This document shows, one piece after another, positions 24,867 through 33,900 of a stretch of DNA of 64,000 nucleotides. Source of the DNA: Paenibacillus sp. DMB5 (GTDB lineage: Bacteria > Bacillota > Bacilli > Paenibacillales > Paenibacillaceae); contig NZ_LRAC01000124.1 of assembly GCF_001517085.1 (NCBI RefSeq), positions 124,001 to 188,000 of the forward strand, read 5' to 3'. The notes under the pieces were generated by a model that worked only from the letters and a program-made list of their open reading frames with translations, had not been told where the DNA came from and ran no database searches. Positions within the stretch are counted from its first letter, which is position 1; every line of letters starts with the position of its first letter. Made by a program: the position numbers and the translations under genes.

Positions 24867-25058
24867 ATGATACAGGTAAAAGAGTTTGTAGACGGGGATA
24901 ATTTCTATGCCGAGAATAAGGCAAATGAATTCCTCAAGGGACTTACGGAGGAGCAGGTCGTAAATATCTGTTACGGATCTGTAGTGAAGTCCTCACGTGA
25001 CGGCGCGGAGCATCAGCGGAGCACGATTTTGGTGGTATACAAAACAGATGAAAAATAA
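24867..25058 (+). CDS. Sporulation protein Cse60 family
   Basis: This 63-residue protein (MIQVKEFVDGDNFYAEN..NEFL, then VVNICYGSVV and STILVVYK) fits the Cse60 family, small sporulation proteins expressed in the mother cell under sigma E in Bacillus; function unknown. The ATG at 24867 is preceded by AAAAGGAGAATACT. Its last codons overlap the start of a 31-residue membrane peptide by 11 bases, implying a two-gene unit. Confidence 0.75.
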   Translation: MIQVKEFVDGDNFYAENKANEFLKGLTEEQVVNICYGSVVKSSRDGAEHQRSTILVVYKTDEK

Positions 25059-25143
25059 ATTCTGGGAGCGGCTGTTCACCTGGCTGTCTTTTGCTTCAAC
25101 GTTAACTATTGTAATTTTGGCACTTTTTTATACTCTGGGCTGA
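25048..25143 (+). CDS. 31-residue membrane peptide overlapping the Cse60 gene
   Basis: The frame begins MKNKFWERLFTWLSF and continues with ASTLTIVILALFYTLG to a TGA at 25141. A basic, Trp-containing head precedes one hydrophobic span of about 17 residues. The ATG lies inside the end of the Cse60 gene, 11 bases before its last base, a typical coupled start. It is probably a small sporulation-time membrane protein, by context. I do not recognise a family. Confidence 0.55.
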   Translation: MKNKFWERLFTWLSFASTLTIVILALFYTLG

Positions 25144-25156
25144 AATTGAGAGAGGG

Positions 25157-25212
25157 AAGGGCATTATCTGCGGCTTTCGATAAAAGGAGAGCTTAAGGGT
25201 AATGCCTTTTCC
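25157..25212 (+). terminator. Probable terminator after the Cse60 / peptide pair
   Basis: GGGCATTA near 25159-25166 pairs with TAATGCCT near 25200-25207 and a T-rich stretch follows. The loop is long (about 33 bases), so efficiency is uncertain. Confidence 0.45.
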
Positions 25213-25328
25213 TTTTGCCGGTCTAAGGGAATTATCACATACATAGATTACCATTTGTGTTATATTTGAAAAGGGAATGTTTATGATATCCGTACCAAGT
25301 ATGAATTAGACTACAAGGGGGAAGCGGA

Positions 25329-25550
25329 TTGAACACGACTTACAAGGTGCTGTTATGTGATGCTGATTTATTTGCAGCAGCGCTTGCGGAGGCAGATATA
25401 TATGTATTGCAGCTGCAGGAGGGCAAACCGCCGGTCTTTGCTGACTGTGCAGGTCCGCTGCAAAAATGGACACCGGAATACATAGAGCTGGGCGGGATGA
25501 CTTACAGGCGCAAAGATTTTGAATTCCGTGTGCGTATACCCGAAAAATAA
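25329..25550 (+). CDS. Uncharacterised 73-residue protein
   Basis: The frame starts TTG at 25329 with AGGGGG nine bases upstream. The soluble protein reads TYKVLLCDADLFAAALAEADIYVLQLQEG and ends YIELGGMTYRRKDFEFRVRIPEK, with alternating hydrophobic residues suggesting a small alpha/beta fold. I see no known motif. Confidence 0.6.
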   Translation: MNTTYKVLLCDADLFAAALAEADIYVLQLQEGKPPVFADCAGPLQKWTPEYIELGGMTYRRKDFEFRVRIPEK

Positions 25551-25625
25551 CAACTGCCTGATCACACAGGCAGGAAGAGCCGTTTCGGCATCTCTTATAC
25601 TATAAAACGTAAAAGAGGTGTTAAT

Positions 25626-25844
25626 ATGGCAGAAAGAGATCGGTTAAGAATCCGCAGAGCGATTCGTGCCCTGCTGGCACAGCGGGCTGTTCTTCTGGAG
25701 CGACTTGAAGAAATTAATGAGAACCTGCGCAGAGTGCCGAATCCAAGCCGGGCCAGACGTGAATTGCTGGCAGCACGGGCGTCTATCCGGGAAGCCCTGC
25801 GCTTGAACCGGATCGCAATCAGACTTTTGCGCAGTGTACTGTAG
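25626..25844 (+). CDS. 72-residue Arg-rich helical protein
   Basis: The protein is almost entirely Arg, Leu, Ala, Ile and Glu (for example AERDRLRIRRAIRALLAQR, LLERLEEINENLRRVPNPSR and LRLNRIAIRLLRSVL). It should form two or three amphipathic helices hinged at VPNPS. About 19 arginines and no lysine give a highly basic protein that could bind nucleic acid or pack as a coiled coil. The ATG has AAAGAGGTG seven bases upstream. I recognise no family. Confidence 0.65.
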   Translation: MAERDRLRIRRAIRALLAQRAVLLERLEEINENLRRVPNPSRARRELLAARASIREALRLNRIAIRLLRSVL

Positions 25845-25871
25845 AGAATCGCAGGTACAAAAGAATAAGGA

Positions 25872-25915
25872 ATACAGAAAGGACACCCCGCCCTGCGGAG
25901 GTGTCCTTTCTGTAT
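25872..25915. terminator. Bidirectional terminator between convergent genes
   Basis: ATACAGAAAGGACACC (25872-25887) pairs perfectly with GGTGTCCTTTCTGTAT (25900-25915). It separates the plus-strand Arg-rich gene from the minus-strand transpeptidase gene. Confidence 0.7.
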
Positions 25916-25940
25916 ATAAGGGGGCAGAAGTCTGGGGCTG

Positions 25941-26285
25941 CTACTTCCTGATGGTGACCCGTGTGCCGACAGGAACGATGCGTGACAAGGCAAGAACATC
26001 CGCGTTATACATCCGGATGCAGCCGTGTGAAACCATATGGCCGATCGAAGCCGGGTCATTGGTTCCGTGGATGCCGTAATGGGGTTTGGACAGGCCCATC
26101 CAAAAGGCGCCGAATGGACCGCCGGGATTGGGCTGCTTGTTAATAATGGTATATTCGCCTTCGGGTGAGGCCGTCAGCACTGTACCGATTCCTACAGGGA
26201 AGCCGCGGGTCACAATGTTGTTATCCAGCAGATACAGCATACGCTGCGACAGGTCAACAATAATCCGGTAATTGGGCATGGTCAT
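25941..26285 (-). CDS. L,D-transpeptidase, YkuD domain only
   Basis: This small protein (about 114 residues) is one YkuD catalytic domain. L,D-transpeptidases make 3-3 cross-links or attach proteins to peptidoglycan. The active-site motif [23 protein letters not shown] contains the catalytic His and Cys in S-H-G-C-I-R-M. No signal peptide or LysM domain is present, as in the YkuD-like spore proteins of Bacillus. The ATG at 26285 is five bases after AAGGAG; GTG 26291 and ATG 26279 are alternatives. Confidence 0.88.
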   Translation of the reverse strand: MTMPNYRIIVDLSQRMLYLLDNNIVTRGFPVGIGTVLTASPEGEYTIINKQPNPGGPFGAFWMGLSKPHYGIHGTNDPASIGHMVSHGCIRMYNADVLALSRIVPVGTRVTIRK

Positions 26286-26351
26286 CAGCACTCCTTCTGC
26301 TATCAGAATATGTGCGTAATGCCGGGCCCGTGAACTTGAATTTCAGGATAG

Positions 26352-26386
26352 AAAAAAGGCTGTTGCACAATGGATGCGCAACAGCC
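26352..26386 (-). terminator. Terminator after lexA
   Basis: On the minus strand GGCTGTTGC pairs with GCAACAGCC around 11 bases and a run of six T follows. Confidence 0.85.
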
Positions 26387-26399
26387 CCGGGGGGATTAA

Positions 26400-27026
26400 T
26401 TAGTGGATATCACGGAAAAGTCCAATGACTCTGCCTAAGATGGTAACCCGGTTCAAGCGGAGAGGTTCGTAGGCCGGGTTCTCCGGCTGCAGGCGGATAT
26501 GGTCACGTTCTTTATAGAAGGTCTTGACAGTAGCTTCGTCTTCTTCAGTCATTGCTACAACGATATCGCCGTTATCTGCTGTCTGCTGCTGGCGGACAAT
26601 AACATAGTCGCCATCCATAATTCCGGCCTCAACCATACTGTCTCCGAGCACGGAGAGCATGAAGACCTTGTTGTCGCCGACATAATGTGTAGGCAGCGGG
26701 AAGTAATCCTCAATATTCTCGGTAGCGGTAATCGGCACCCCGGCGGTGACTTTACCTACAACAGGAATACGGGTGACCGTCTGTACGAACTGATGTACAT
26801 TCTCTGAATCTTCCTGGCCAAGCAGTTCTATAGCGCGGGGCTTCGTAGGGTCACGGCGGATCAGACCCTTCTTCTCTAGACGGTCCAGATGACCATGCAC
26901 GGTGGAGCTGGAGGCAAGACCGACAGCTTCCCCGATTTCCCGGACAGACGGAGGATAACCCTTGCTGCGGACTTCGTTACGTATGAATTCCAGGATCGCC
27001 AGCTGACGACTCGAAATCTTTGACAT
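26400..27026 (-). CDS. lexA: SOS repressor LexA
   Basis: LexA represses DNA-damage genes and is inactivated by RecA-stimulated self-cleavage. The 208 residues have a winged helix ([46 protein letters not shown]), the Ala-Gly cleavage site (VTAGVP), the catalytic Ser ([10 protein letters not shown]) and Lys (ATVKTFYKE). I start at the ATG at 27026, giving MSKISSRQL; the frame reaches 27041 but without support. It is divergent from yneA, with its own LexA-boxed promoter. Confidence 0.96.
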   Translation of the reverse strand: MSKISSRQLAILEFIRNEVRSKGYPPSVREIGEAVGLASSSTVHGHLDRLEKKGLIRRDPTKPRAIELLGQEDSENVHQFVQTVTRIPVVGKVTAGVPITATENIEDYFPLPTHYVGDNKVFMLSVLGDSMVEAGIMDGDYVIVRQQQTADNGDIVVAMTEEDEATVKTFYKERDHIRLQPENPAYEPLRLNRVTILGRVIGLFRDIH

Positions 27027-27058
27027 TGGAATCAACCCCATATAGTATGTTTGGGAAA

Positions 27059-27097
27059 ATTATAACATAGAACTTCCGTTCGTACAAACATAAGTTC
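27059..27097 (-). promoter_or_regulatory. lexA promoter with LexA boxes
   Basis: On the minus strand TTGTAC (27087-27082) and TATAAT (27064-27059) are separated by 17 bases. GAACTTCCGTTC (27070-27081), a perfect GAACn4GTTC box, lies in the spacer; AAACATAAGTTC (27086-27097, one mismatch) overlaps the -35. This supports autoregulation. Confidence 0.85.
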
Positions 27098-27164
27098 TAA
27101 CTATTTCATAATAACATTTGGATGATGCTGTCAGGAGAGGTAGAATAGAGCCGAAAACTAAGGG

Positions 27165-27176
27165 GAACAATTGTTC
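27165..27176. promoter_or_regulatory. LexA box between lexA and yneA
   Basis: GAACAATTGTTC is a perfect palindrome and a perfect GAACn4GTTC match, just upstream of the yneA -35 element. Confidence 0.85.
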
Positions 27177-27187
27177 GAAAAAATCTA

Positions 27188-27242
27188 TTGATCAAAACAC
27201 ATGTTCGTGTTATATTAATCTCAAATTTAAGAACACGTGTTT
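27188..27242 (+). promoter_or_regulatory. yneA promoter with LexA boxes
   Basis: TTGATC (27188-27193) and TATATT (27211-27216) are 17 bases apart. AAACACATGTTC (27195-27206, one mismatch) fills the spacer and GAACACGTGTTT (27231-27242) lies downstream of the -10, next to the ribosome site. Confidence 0.82.
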
Positions 27243-27256
27243 GGAGGTCGATGATT

Positions 27257-27670
27257 TTGTTAAAATACAGTACTTACCGCAGCATCTACGATGAGACCCG
27301 TGAGGTTCAATCTGCCGGAGATGATTCTGTTTTAGAATATGTGATCCGTATGAAGAAATCTGCAGAAACCCTGTTCGGTACATTAATGAGCCTGTTCCGC
27401 AGAGGCCAGCTGGTGAAGCTTGCCATGATCCTGATGCTGGCGGTTTCCGGCTTCACGGTGGTAGGTAATGTATTTGCAGGATCAGTATCCTCAGTACTGC
27501 CGGCTGAACGTGTGGTAGTGGAACGCGGCGACTCCCTTTGGAGCATTGCACTTGCACATAAACCGTCTGACATGAGGACGGTTGTATATATAGAAGGAAT
27601 CAAGAAAGCGAGCGGGCTCAAGGGCAGTGACATACAGGCCGGGGATGTGCTGACACTGCCGGCATATTAA
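27257..27670 (+). CDS. yneA: SOS cell-division inhibitor YneA, LysM protein
   Basis: YneA halts septation during the SOS response in Bacillus. The protein of about 137 residues has a cytoplasmic head (KYSTYRSIYDETREVQ), a transmembrane helix near residues 55-75 (KLAMILMLAVSGFTVVGNVFAG) and an extracytoplasmic LysM domain (VVVERGDSLWSIALAHKPSDMRTVVYIEGIKKASGL to DVLTLPAY). I favour the TTG at 27257, nine bases after GGAGG; the ATG at 27251 is only three bases from it. A terminator separates it from ynzC. Confidence 0.85.
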   Translation: MLKYSTYRSIYDETREVQSAGDDSVLEYVIRMKKSAETLFGTLMSLFRRGQLVKLAMILMLAVSGFTVVGNVFAGSVSSVLPAERVVVERGDSLWSIALAHKPSDMRTVVYIEGIKKASGLKGSDIQAGDVLTLPAY

Positions 27671-27710
27671 TCCGAATTGCTATAAATATCAACTATAGTT
27701 CACGCCATAA

Positions 27711-27748
27711 AGAGCTTGCAGGGAGGAGACCTTGACAAGCTCTTTTTC
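27711..27748 (+). terminator. Terminator after yneA
   Basis: AGAGCTTG (27711-27718) pairs with CAAGCTCT (27736-27743), followed by T-rich sequence. Confidence 0.75.
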
Positions 27749-27790
27749 TCATGGCAAAGTTAGAATGAATTTATAGGGGAGGGGAAAGCA

Positions 27791-27994
27791 TTGAATATAG
27801 ACGAATTGGTCGCACGCATCAATGAATTGGCACGCAAGCAGAAGAGCAGCGGCCTGACAGAAGAGGAACTGGCGGAACGCGCCAAGCTCCGCGAAATCTA
27901 CCTGGGCAATATCCGCAGAAATTTCCGTGCACAGCTGGATACCATTGAGATTGTGGACAACGATGATCAGGGCAACAAGGGGCTCACGCATTAG
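27791..27994 (+). CDS. ynzC: DUF896 / YnzC family protein
   Basis: This 67-residue helical protein (DELVARINELARKQKSSGLTEEELAERAKLREIYLGNIRRNFRAQL) matches the YnzC/DUF896 family, whose Bacillus member is SOS-induced downstream of yneA; function unknown. The start is TTG at 27791 with GGGGAGGGG upstream. Here a terminator lies between yneA and this gene, so it may have its own promoter or depend on readthrough. Confidence 0.88.
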   Translation: MNIDELVARINELARKQKSSGLTEEELAERAKLREIYLGNIRRNFRAQLDTIEIVDNDDQGNKGLTH

Positions 27995-28042
27995 CCCGGC
28001 GGCTTTGTCATAGATATTTTAGGACGACTAGGGGGAACTCAC

Positions 28043-28570
28043 ATGGCCCGTTCTTGGGAAAGAATGGTTCAACGCAATACCAAGCAAGTCAATAAGCAAC
28101 GAAAGAAGCAAGGCAAGGAAACGATTTATGCTTCCAAATCATCTTCGGCTGCCGGAAGCAGTGATGTTTTTAAAGGCCGCAACATTGTATTTCCGGTTGT
28201 GCTGCTCTTGCTCGGAATTATGTTCTGGGTAGTGGGCTCCATTGATGAAGCCCGGGGGCAGGGTATACTGGCCAACTGGCTGGGCGTTGTGCTGTACTTT
28301 TTACTGGCAGCCCTGATCTTCTTCCGCCGTCCTTTCCTGAAGGTTGAGCGGGCCAGAGTTTCTACCATTAAATATAACCGTGAGCGCTGGCTGCAGGCAT
28401 CCGAGATTGAGAAGATTATCCTGTCCCGCAGCATGGTTGCCCTGAAATATAAAGGCAAACGCAAGCAGTGGGTGTTCTCCAGATTTCTGAACCGTTATGA
28501 TACCGCGGCAATGGGAGCGCGCCTCGAGCAGTTTGCCAAAGCTAATAACATTGAAGTAGTGCACGAGTAG
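28043..28570 (+). CDS. Uncharacterised membrane protein with two helices
   Basis: This 175-residue protein has a very basic N-terminus (RNTKQVNKQRKKQGKE), two membrane helices near residues 47-66 (NIVFPVVLLLLGIMFWVVGS) and 75-95 (LANWLGVVLYFLLAALIFF), and a soluble C-terminal region (ASEIEKIILSRSMVALKYKGKRKQWVFSR) with a PH-like look. ATG follows AGGGGGAAC. A HAD phosphatase gene follows 39 bases later. I do not recognise a named family. Confidence 0.65.
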   Translation: MARSWERMVQRNTKQVNKQRKKQGKETIYASKSSSAAGSSDVFKGRNIVFPVVLLLLGIMFWVVGSIDEARGQGILANWLGVVLYFLLAALIFFRRPFLKVERARVSTIKYNRERWLQASEIEKIILSRSMVALKYKGKRKQWVFSRFLNRYDTAAMGARLEQFAKANNIEVVHE

Positions 28571-28609
28571 AAAGATAGATAGACCAGCATAGGGAGAGGG
28601 AGCGTTATT

Positions 28610-29395
28610 ATGCCGATTACCGCCGTACTATTTGATCTTGACGATACACTGCTCTGGGATGAACGGAGCGTCGAGGAAGCCTTCCGTGCCGCCTGCGAAG
28701 CAGCAGGTGACACTGTTGATCCTCATGAGCTGGAGGCTGCAGTCCGCAGGGAGGCCAGAAGCCTCTATGAATCTTATGAGACATTTCCGTTTACGAAAAT
28801 GATCGGGATTAATCCGTTCGAGGCACTTTGGGCGAACTTTACTGCCGGGGAGCAACCGGAATTCCGCCAGCTGGAGCAGCTTGCTCCGGCATACCGCAAG
28901 GAATCCTGGCGCCGCGGCCTGGAAGCGCTGGGTATTAAGGATGAAGCGCTTGCTGAGCGCCTGGCTGCGAAGTTTGGTGAAGAACGGCGGAGCCGTCCGT
29001 ATATGTATGAAGAGACACTGCAGGTTCTGGATGAGCTGCGCGGCAAAGTGAAACTTCTGCTGCTGACCAATGGCTGCCCGGCCCTGCAGCAGGAGAAGCT
29101 GAACGGTGTTCCGGAGCTTATTCCATACTTTGATCATGTAGTGATCTCCGGGAGCTTCGGCAGAGGCAAACCGGACAAGGCTATTTTCCAGCATGCGCTT
29201 CAATTGCTCGATATCGCACCTGAGCAGGGGATCATGGTGGGCGATAAGCTCACGACGGATATTATCGGCGGCTTGTCCGCAGGCCTGACGACGGTCTGGA
29301 TCAACCGGACAGAGAAAGAACCGGATCCCGACATTCAGCCGGATTACAGAATCGGCCATCTCTCCGAGCTGCTTCCGCTGGTGCAATCACTATAA
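28610..29395 (+). CDS. HAD-superfamily hydrolase
   Basis: This 261-residue phosphatase has the HAD motifs I (VLFDLDDTLL), II (LLLTNG), III (GKPDKAIF, Lys) and IV (IMVGDKLTTDIIGG). A large helical cap between motifs I and II (residues 17-140) marks subfamily I, similar to YjjG/YsaA-type nucleotidases or phosphoglycolate-like phosphatases. The substrate cannot be told. ATG with GGGAGAGGGAG upstream. Confidence 0.85.
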   Translation: MPITAVLFDLDDTLLWDERSVEEAFRAACEAAGDTVDPHELEAAVRREARSLYESYETFPFTKMIGINPFEALWANFTAGEQPEFRQLEQLAPAYRKESWRRGLEALGIKDEALAERLAAKFGEERRSRPYMYEETLQVLDELRGKVKLLLLTNGCPALQQEKLNGVPELIPYFDHVVISGSFGRGKPDKAIFQHALQLLDIAPEQGIMVGDKLTTDIIGGLSAGLTTVWINRTEKEPDPDIQPDYRIGHLSELLPLVQSL

Positions 29396-29402
29396 GTTTT
29401 TT

Positions 29403-29436
29403 TAGCCGGTTTCCTGTAGAGGGGGCCGGTTTTTTC
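29403..29436 (+). terminator. Weak terminator after the HAD gene
   Basis: A short GC stem (AGCCGG...CCGGTT) is followed by six T. The stem is imperfect. Confidence 0.45.
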
Positions 29437-29542
29437 ATGTATATAAGTTTATTCGACATAAGAATTTCCTATTCTTCACATACATATTGTTCCAAATGAA
29501 GTATACTCGGTAAATACTTTCTATAAGGAGCTGATTTATCTG

Positions 29543-29746
29543 ATGGTGAGCCAACCCGGATTTTTTGTTAGCGGTGCATTTAGTATCTTTTTCTATTTGA
29601 TGTGGCTGGCATGTATAGGGGCAGGGATTGTTGCGTTTGTTCTTTTTGTAAAGCTTGCGCTTAGAGCTATTACAGCTCTGGATTTATATAACCATTCCAA
29701 AAACCTGGAAATCCGCGAGCGTTACGAAACGGTTCGGAAAGACTGA
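29543..29746 (+). CDS. 67-residue membrane protein
   Basis: The protein has one or two hydrophobic helices (AFSIFFYLMWLACIGAGIVAFVLFV) and a basic/acidic cytoplasmic tail (LYNHSKNLEIRERYETVRKD). The ATG is preceded by AAGGAG at about 12 bases, rather long spacing. Unrecognised family. A further 52-codon frame directly after its stop lacks a ribosome site and is not called. Confidence 0.55.
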   Translation: MVSQPGFFVSGAFSIFFYLMWLACIGAGIVAFVLFVKLALRAITALDLYNHSKNLEIRERYETVRKD

Positions 29747-29935
29747 AATGAGGGGAACGGATAAACAGTATCAGCGCCAATTAAACCAGCCCAACCTGTA
29801 TCCGGCGATGAAAAATAAAACAATCCATGCCCATAACATCAGCTTGCGGAAAGACCTGGGTATAACCAGATATTCTGAGTATAGCTTATTCAGTAATTTC
29901 AGTTAACTCATCCCCTTTACGTCTATCTTAACATG

Positions 29936-29966
29936 AAATACCCGTAATCCATGATTACGGGTATTT
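29936..29966. terminator. Bidirectional terminator
   Basis: AAATACCCGTAAT (29936-29948) pairs perfectly with ATTACGGGTATTT (29954-29966) around CCATG. It separates the plus-strand membrane gene from the minus-strand gene at 29982. Confidence 0.8.
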
Positions 29967-29981
29967 ATGCTGCTATAAAGC

Positions 29982-30227
29982 TTAGTTCCGGCTGTCATTG
30001 GTTCTTCGTTCATAACCGGTGATGTAGTCGAGCCCGGCCTGACTGAGTCCGTTTCCGGTTCTGTCCGTATAGCCGGCCTCCTGGATGTGCTGCAGCGCCA
30101 CAATAAAGTCTCTTTCATCAATGCCTATTTGTCTGAAGTGAGGCTCTCCCTGTTCTTGCAGCAGCTTTAAAATGTGATACACAGGATCTTTGTTAATCAA
30201 TGTACTCAACAACCCCTCTGAAGTCAT
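29982..30227 (-). CDS. Uncharacterised small helical protein
   Basis: The 81 residues (HILKLLQEQGEPHFRQIGIDERDFIVALQHIQEAGYTD, then GLSQAGLDYITGYERR) look like a small winged-helix or helix-turn-helix fold of the kind in YjcQ-like proteins, with an ILK..L..G pattern and final L...G..Y. No DNA-binding evidence beyond pattern. The ATG at 30227 lacks a ribosome site, while AGAGGGG lies just inside the frame, so the true start may be an internal TTG. Confidence 0.5.
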   Translation of the reverse strand: MTSEGLLSTLINKDPVYHILKLLQEQGEPHFRQIGIDERDFIVALQHIQEAGYTDRTGNGLSQAGLDYITGYERRTNDSRN

Positions 30228-30424
30228 TATGGCAACAGTTTATGCTGAGAACGGCCTCATGGTTACAGGGAGAACGTTGGGCGGGAAATGAATATCCCGC
30301 TTTTAATCCTGTTAACGATTAATACCGGGGCAATATTTAAAATTATATGTATAATAGAAGCAGAATGGATTACTCGCGCTGTAAGCTTCGAATGGAATTC
30401 ACTATCCAATCGGGAGGATGCCGG

Positions 30425-30847
30425 ATGATCAAACCTAAGCAGCTGGCTGCTGCACTATTTATTGTTGCTGCGATTTCACTGGGAGGCTGTTCAGCAAGCA
30501 GTGCAGAGCATGAACACATGCATGCTGCGGCAAATGTCTCTATGGAACCTATCAAGGTGGAGCTGGGCTGGAGTCCGGAGCAGGGCAGGGTAAATGAGCC
30601 GGTCCTTTTTCAGGCGGTGGTTACCCAGGCCGGTGAACCGGTGGATGATGCCCGCGAAGTGCTGTTTGAAATTGTCAGCAAAAATGATGAGACGGTAAAG
30701 CTTGAGCTTAAGGGAACAGCTGCCGGAAATGGGGTATATGAGGCGGAGACGGTGTTTGAACAGGAGGGCGGGTACAGCGTAACTTCGCATGTAACAGCCC
30801 GTACGCAGCACTCCATGCCAAGCAAGGAGCTTACAATAGTACCTTAA
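30425..30847 (+). CDS. Lipoprotein with FixH/YtkA-like domain
   Basis: This 140-residue lipoprotein has lipobox LGGC after a hydrophobic signal (LAAALFIVAAISLGGC). A His-containing stretch (EHEHMHAA) precedes an immunoglobulin-like beta domain (KVELGWSPEQGRVNEPVLFQAVVTQAGEPVDDAREVLFEI, then GVYEAETVFEQEGGYSVTSHVTAR) resembling the YtkA/FixH family. It may act outside the membrane in copper or redox handling, but that is family inference. ATG at 30425 is seven bases after GGGAGG. Confidence 0.75.
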   Translation: MIKPKQLAAALFIVAAISLGGCSASSAEHEHMHAAANVSMEPIKVELGWSPEQGRVNEPVLFQAVVTQAGEPVDDAREVLFEIVSKNDETVKLELKGTAAGNGVYEAETVFEQEGGYSVTSHVTARTQHSMPSKELTIVP

Positions 30848-30963
30848 CGGTGCCGCCCCCTGAACCGCCAAAAAATAACAATTATGCAGAGTGGAAAGCA
30901 ATGCTTTCCGATTTCGCTTTATTCTGCTAAACTAACTCTAATGTTTTTCGGGGGGGATATGAA

Positions 30964-33900
30964 GTGGCTAAACATACACTTGCTGAGAGCTTGCAGCAGC
31001 GCATACTGATTCTGGACGGAGCAATGGGTACGATGATTCAACAGGTTCCCCTTACCGGAGAGGATTTTGGCGGTGAAGAGCTCGACGGCTGTAATGAAAT
31101 GCTGGTGCTAACGCGCCCTGAGGTCATCCAGAGTATACATGAGAAGTATCTGGAGGCGGGCGCAGATCTGATTGAGACCAATACCTTTGGCGCGACTTCG
31201 GTCGTGCTTGCGGAATATGATATCCCGCAGAAGGCGCGGGAGATTAATCTGGAAGCGGCCAGGCTGGCCCGGAATGCCGCAGACAAATATGATACGCCGG
31301 AGCATCCGCGTTATGTGGTGGGAGCGATGGGACCGACGACCAAGACGCTGTCCGTTACCGGCGGCGTGACCTTCCAGGAGCTGGTGAGCAGCTATCAGGA
31401 GCAGGCGGTTGCCCTGATCGACGGCAAGGTCGATGCCCTGCTGCTGGAAACCTCGCAGGATACGCTGAATGTAAAAGCCGGCAGCATCGGAATCCGCAAT
31501 GCTTTTGAAGAGACCGGCATTACGCTGCCTGTTATGATCTCCGGTACGATTGAGCCGATGGGCACAACGCTGGCCGGCCAGAATATTGAAGCCTTCTACA
31601 TTTCACTTGAGCATCTGAAGCCGATCTCGATCGGGCTGAACTGTGCGACCGGGCCGGAGTTCATGCGTGACCACATCCGTTCGCTGTCGGAAATTTCTTC
31701 AGCGGCGGTGAGCTGTTATCCGAATGCCGGGCTGCCGGATGAGAACGGGAACTACCATGAATCGCCCGAGTCGCTGGCCCGCAAGCTGGCTGGCTTTGCC
31801 GAGAAGGGCTGGCTGAACATTGCCGGCGGATGCTGCGGAACGACACCGGATCATATCCGGGCTATGGCCGAAATGATCACGGCGTATCCGCCGCGCCAGC
31901 TGAACGGGACTCACCCGCCGGCCTTGTCGGGGATTGAGCCTGTATATGTGGAGGATGCCAACCGCCCGTACATGGTCGGGGAACGTACAAACGTGCTGGG
32001 CTCGCGGAAATTCAAACGGCTGATTGTCGAAGGCAAATACGAGGAGGCCTCGGAGATTGCCAGGGCACAGGTCAAGAGCGGGGCGCAGGTGATTGATGTC
32101 TGTGTGCAGGATCCGGACCGCGATGAAAGCGAAGATATCAAGAAATTCCTGGAGCTGGTGGTCAAAAAGGTCAAAGTTCCGCTGATGATTGATACAACAG
32201 ACCCTAAGGTTATTGACCTGGCGCTGCAATACTGCCAGGGTAAGGCGATAATTAACTCCATTAACCTTGAAGACGGCGAGGAGAAGTTCGAGCATGTTAC
32301 CCCGCTAATTCACAAGTACGGGGGAGCAATTGTAGTCGGTACCATTGACGAAACCGGACAGGCCATCAAGGCGGATGACAAGCTTGCCGTTGCCAAGCGC
32401 TCCTATGATCTGCTGGTCAACAAATACGGCCTGCAGCCGGAGGACCTGATCTTTGATACTCTGGTATTCCCTGTCGGTACAGGGGATGAGCAGTATATCG
32501 GGTCAGCCAAGGAAACGATAGATGGAATCCGGCTGATCAAGGAAGCCCTTCCCGGAGTTCACACCATCCTGGGCATCAGTAACGTCTCCTTCGGACTGCC
32601 GGAAGCCGGCCGTGAAGTATTGAACTCGGTGTTCCTCTACGAATGCACCAAGGCAGGACTGGACTATGCGATTGTGAACACCGAGAAGGTAGAACGTTAT
32701 GCCTCCATTCCGGAAGAGGAGCGCAAGCTTGCCGAAGAGCTGATCTACAATACAAATGATGAGACACTGGCTGCCTTTGTCGCTGCCTTCCGTGAGAAGA
32801 AGGTGGAGAAGAAAGAAAAGATCTCCAATCTGTCGCTGGAGGAGCGGCTGGCCTCTTATGTTGTTGAAGGGACCAAGGAAGGGCTGATTCCCGACCTGAA
32901 TGAAGCTCTGACCAAGGACAGTCCGCTGGAAATCATCAACGGGCCGCTGATGGCAGGCATGTCCGAAGTGGGGCGGCTGTTTAACAACAATGAGCTGATT
33001 GTCGCTGAAGTACTGCAAAGTGCTGAAGTGATGAAGGCGTCGGTTGCCCATCTGGAGCAGTTCATGGAGAAGGATGAGACCGCCGTGAAAGGCAAGATTA
33101 TGCTGGCAACTGTCAAAGGTGATGTTCATGACATCGGTAAAAACCTGGTGGAGATCATCCTGTCCAACAACGGCTATCAGATCATCAATCTGGGGATCAA
33201 GGTGCCGCCGGAGAATATTATCGAAGCCTTCCGCCGTGAAAAGGCGGATGCCATCGGCCTGTCCGGCCTGCTGGTCAAATCGGCGCAGCAGATGGTCACC
33301 ACTGCACAGGACCTGCGTTCCGCCGGCATTGATGTGCCGATTATGGTAGGAGGCGCGGCGTGACCCGCAAATTCACCAAAACCCGGATCCGGCCGGAATA
33401 TGACGGCCTGGTTCTGTACGCCAAGGACGCAATGGACGGCCTTGATCTTGCCAACAGGCTGATGAATCCGCTGGAGCGGGTCAAGCTGGAGGAAGAGGTG
33501 CGCCAGGAAGCCGAGGCTGCAGTGGCGGTAGCTCCGAAGCAGGAGCTTCCGGAACTGACCCGGGCTGTCCGCTCGAAGATTTCAGCGGATGCGCCGGTAT
33601 TCACGCCGCCGGATCTCGAGCGTCATGTGCTGCGTAATTATCCGCTCGGCCACATTGTCCCTTATGTGAACATGCAGATGCTGCTCGGCCATCATCTCGG
33701 CCTGCGCGGCTCGGTGGAAGCCCAGCTTGCTGCCGGAGACAAGCGTACGGTTGAGCTCAAGGAGACGGTCGATGATATTCTGCATCAGGCGATGGTAGAG
33801 GGGACAATTGCCCCTCATGCGATGTATCAGTTCTTCCCGGCGCAGTCGCGCGGCAACGATATTCTGATCTACGATCCGCAGGACCCGTCGAGCGTGCTGC

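Noticed and set aside
29748..29906. 52-codon plus-strand frame after the 67-residue membrane gene
   Set aside because: Only a weak upstream AG-rich tract inside the preceding gene, and no recognisable pattern; an antisense 22-codon hydrophobic frame there also lacks a ribosome site.
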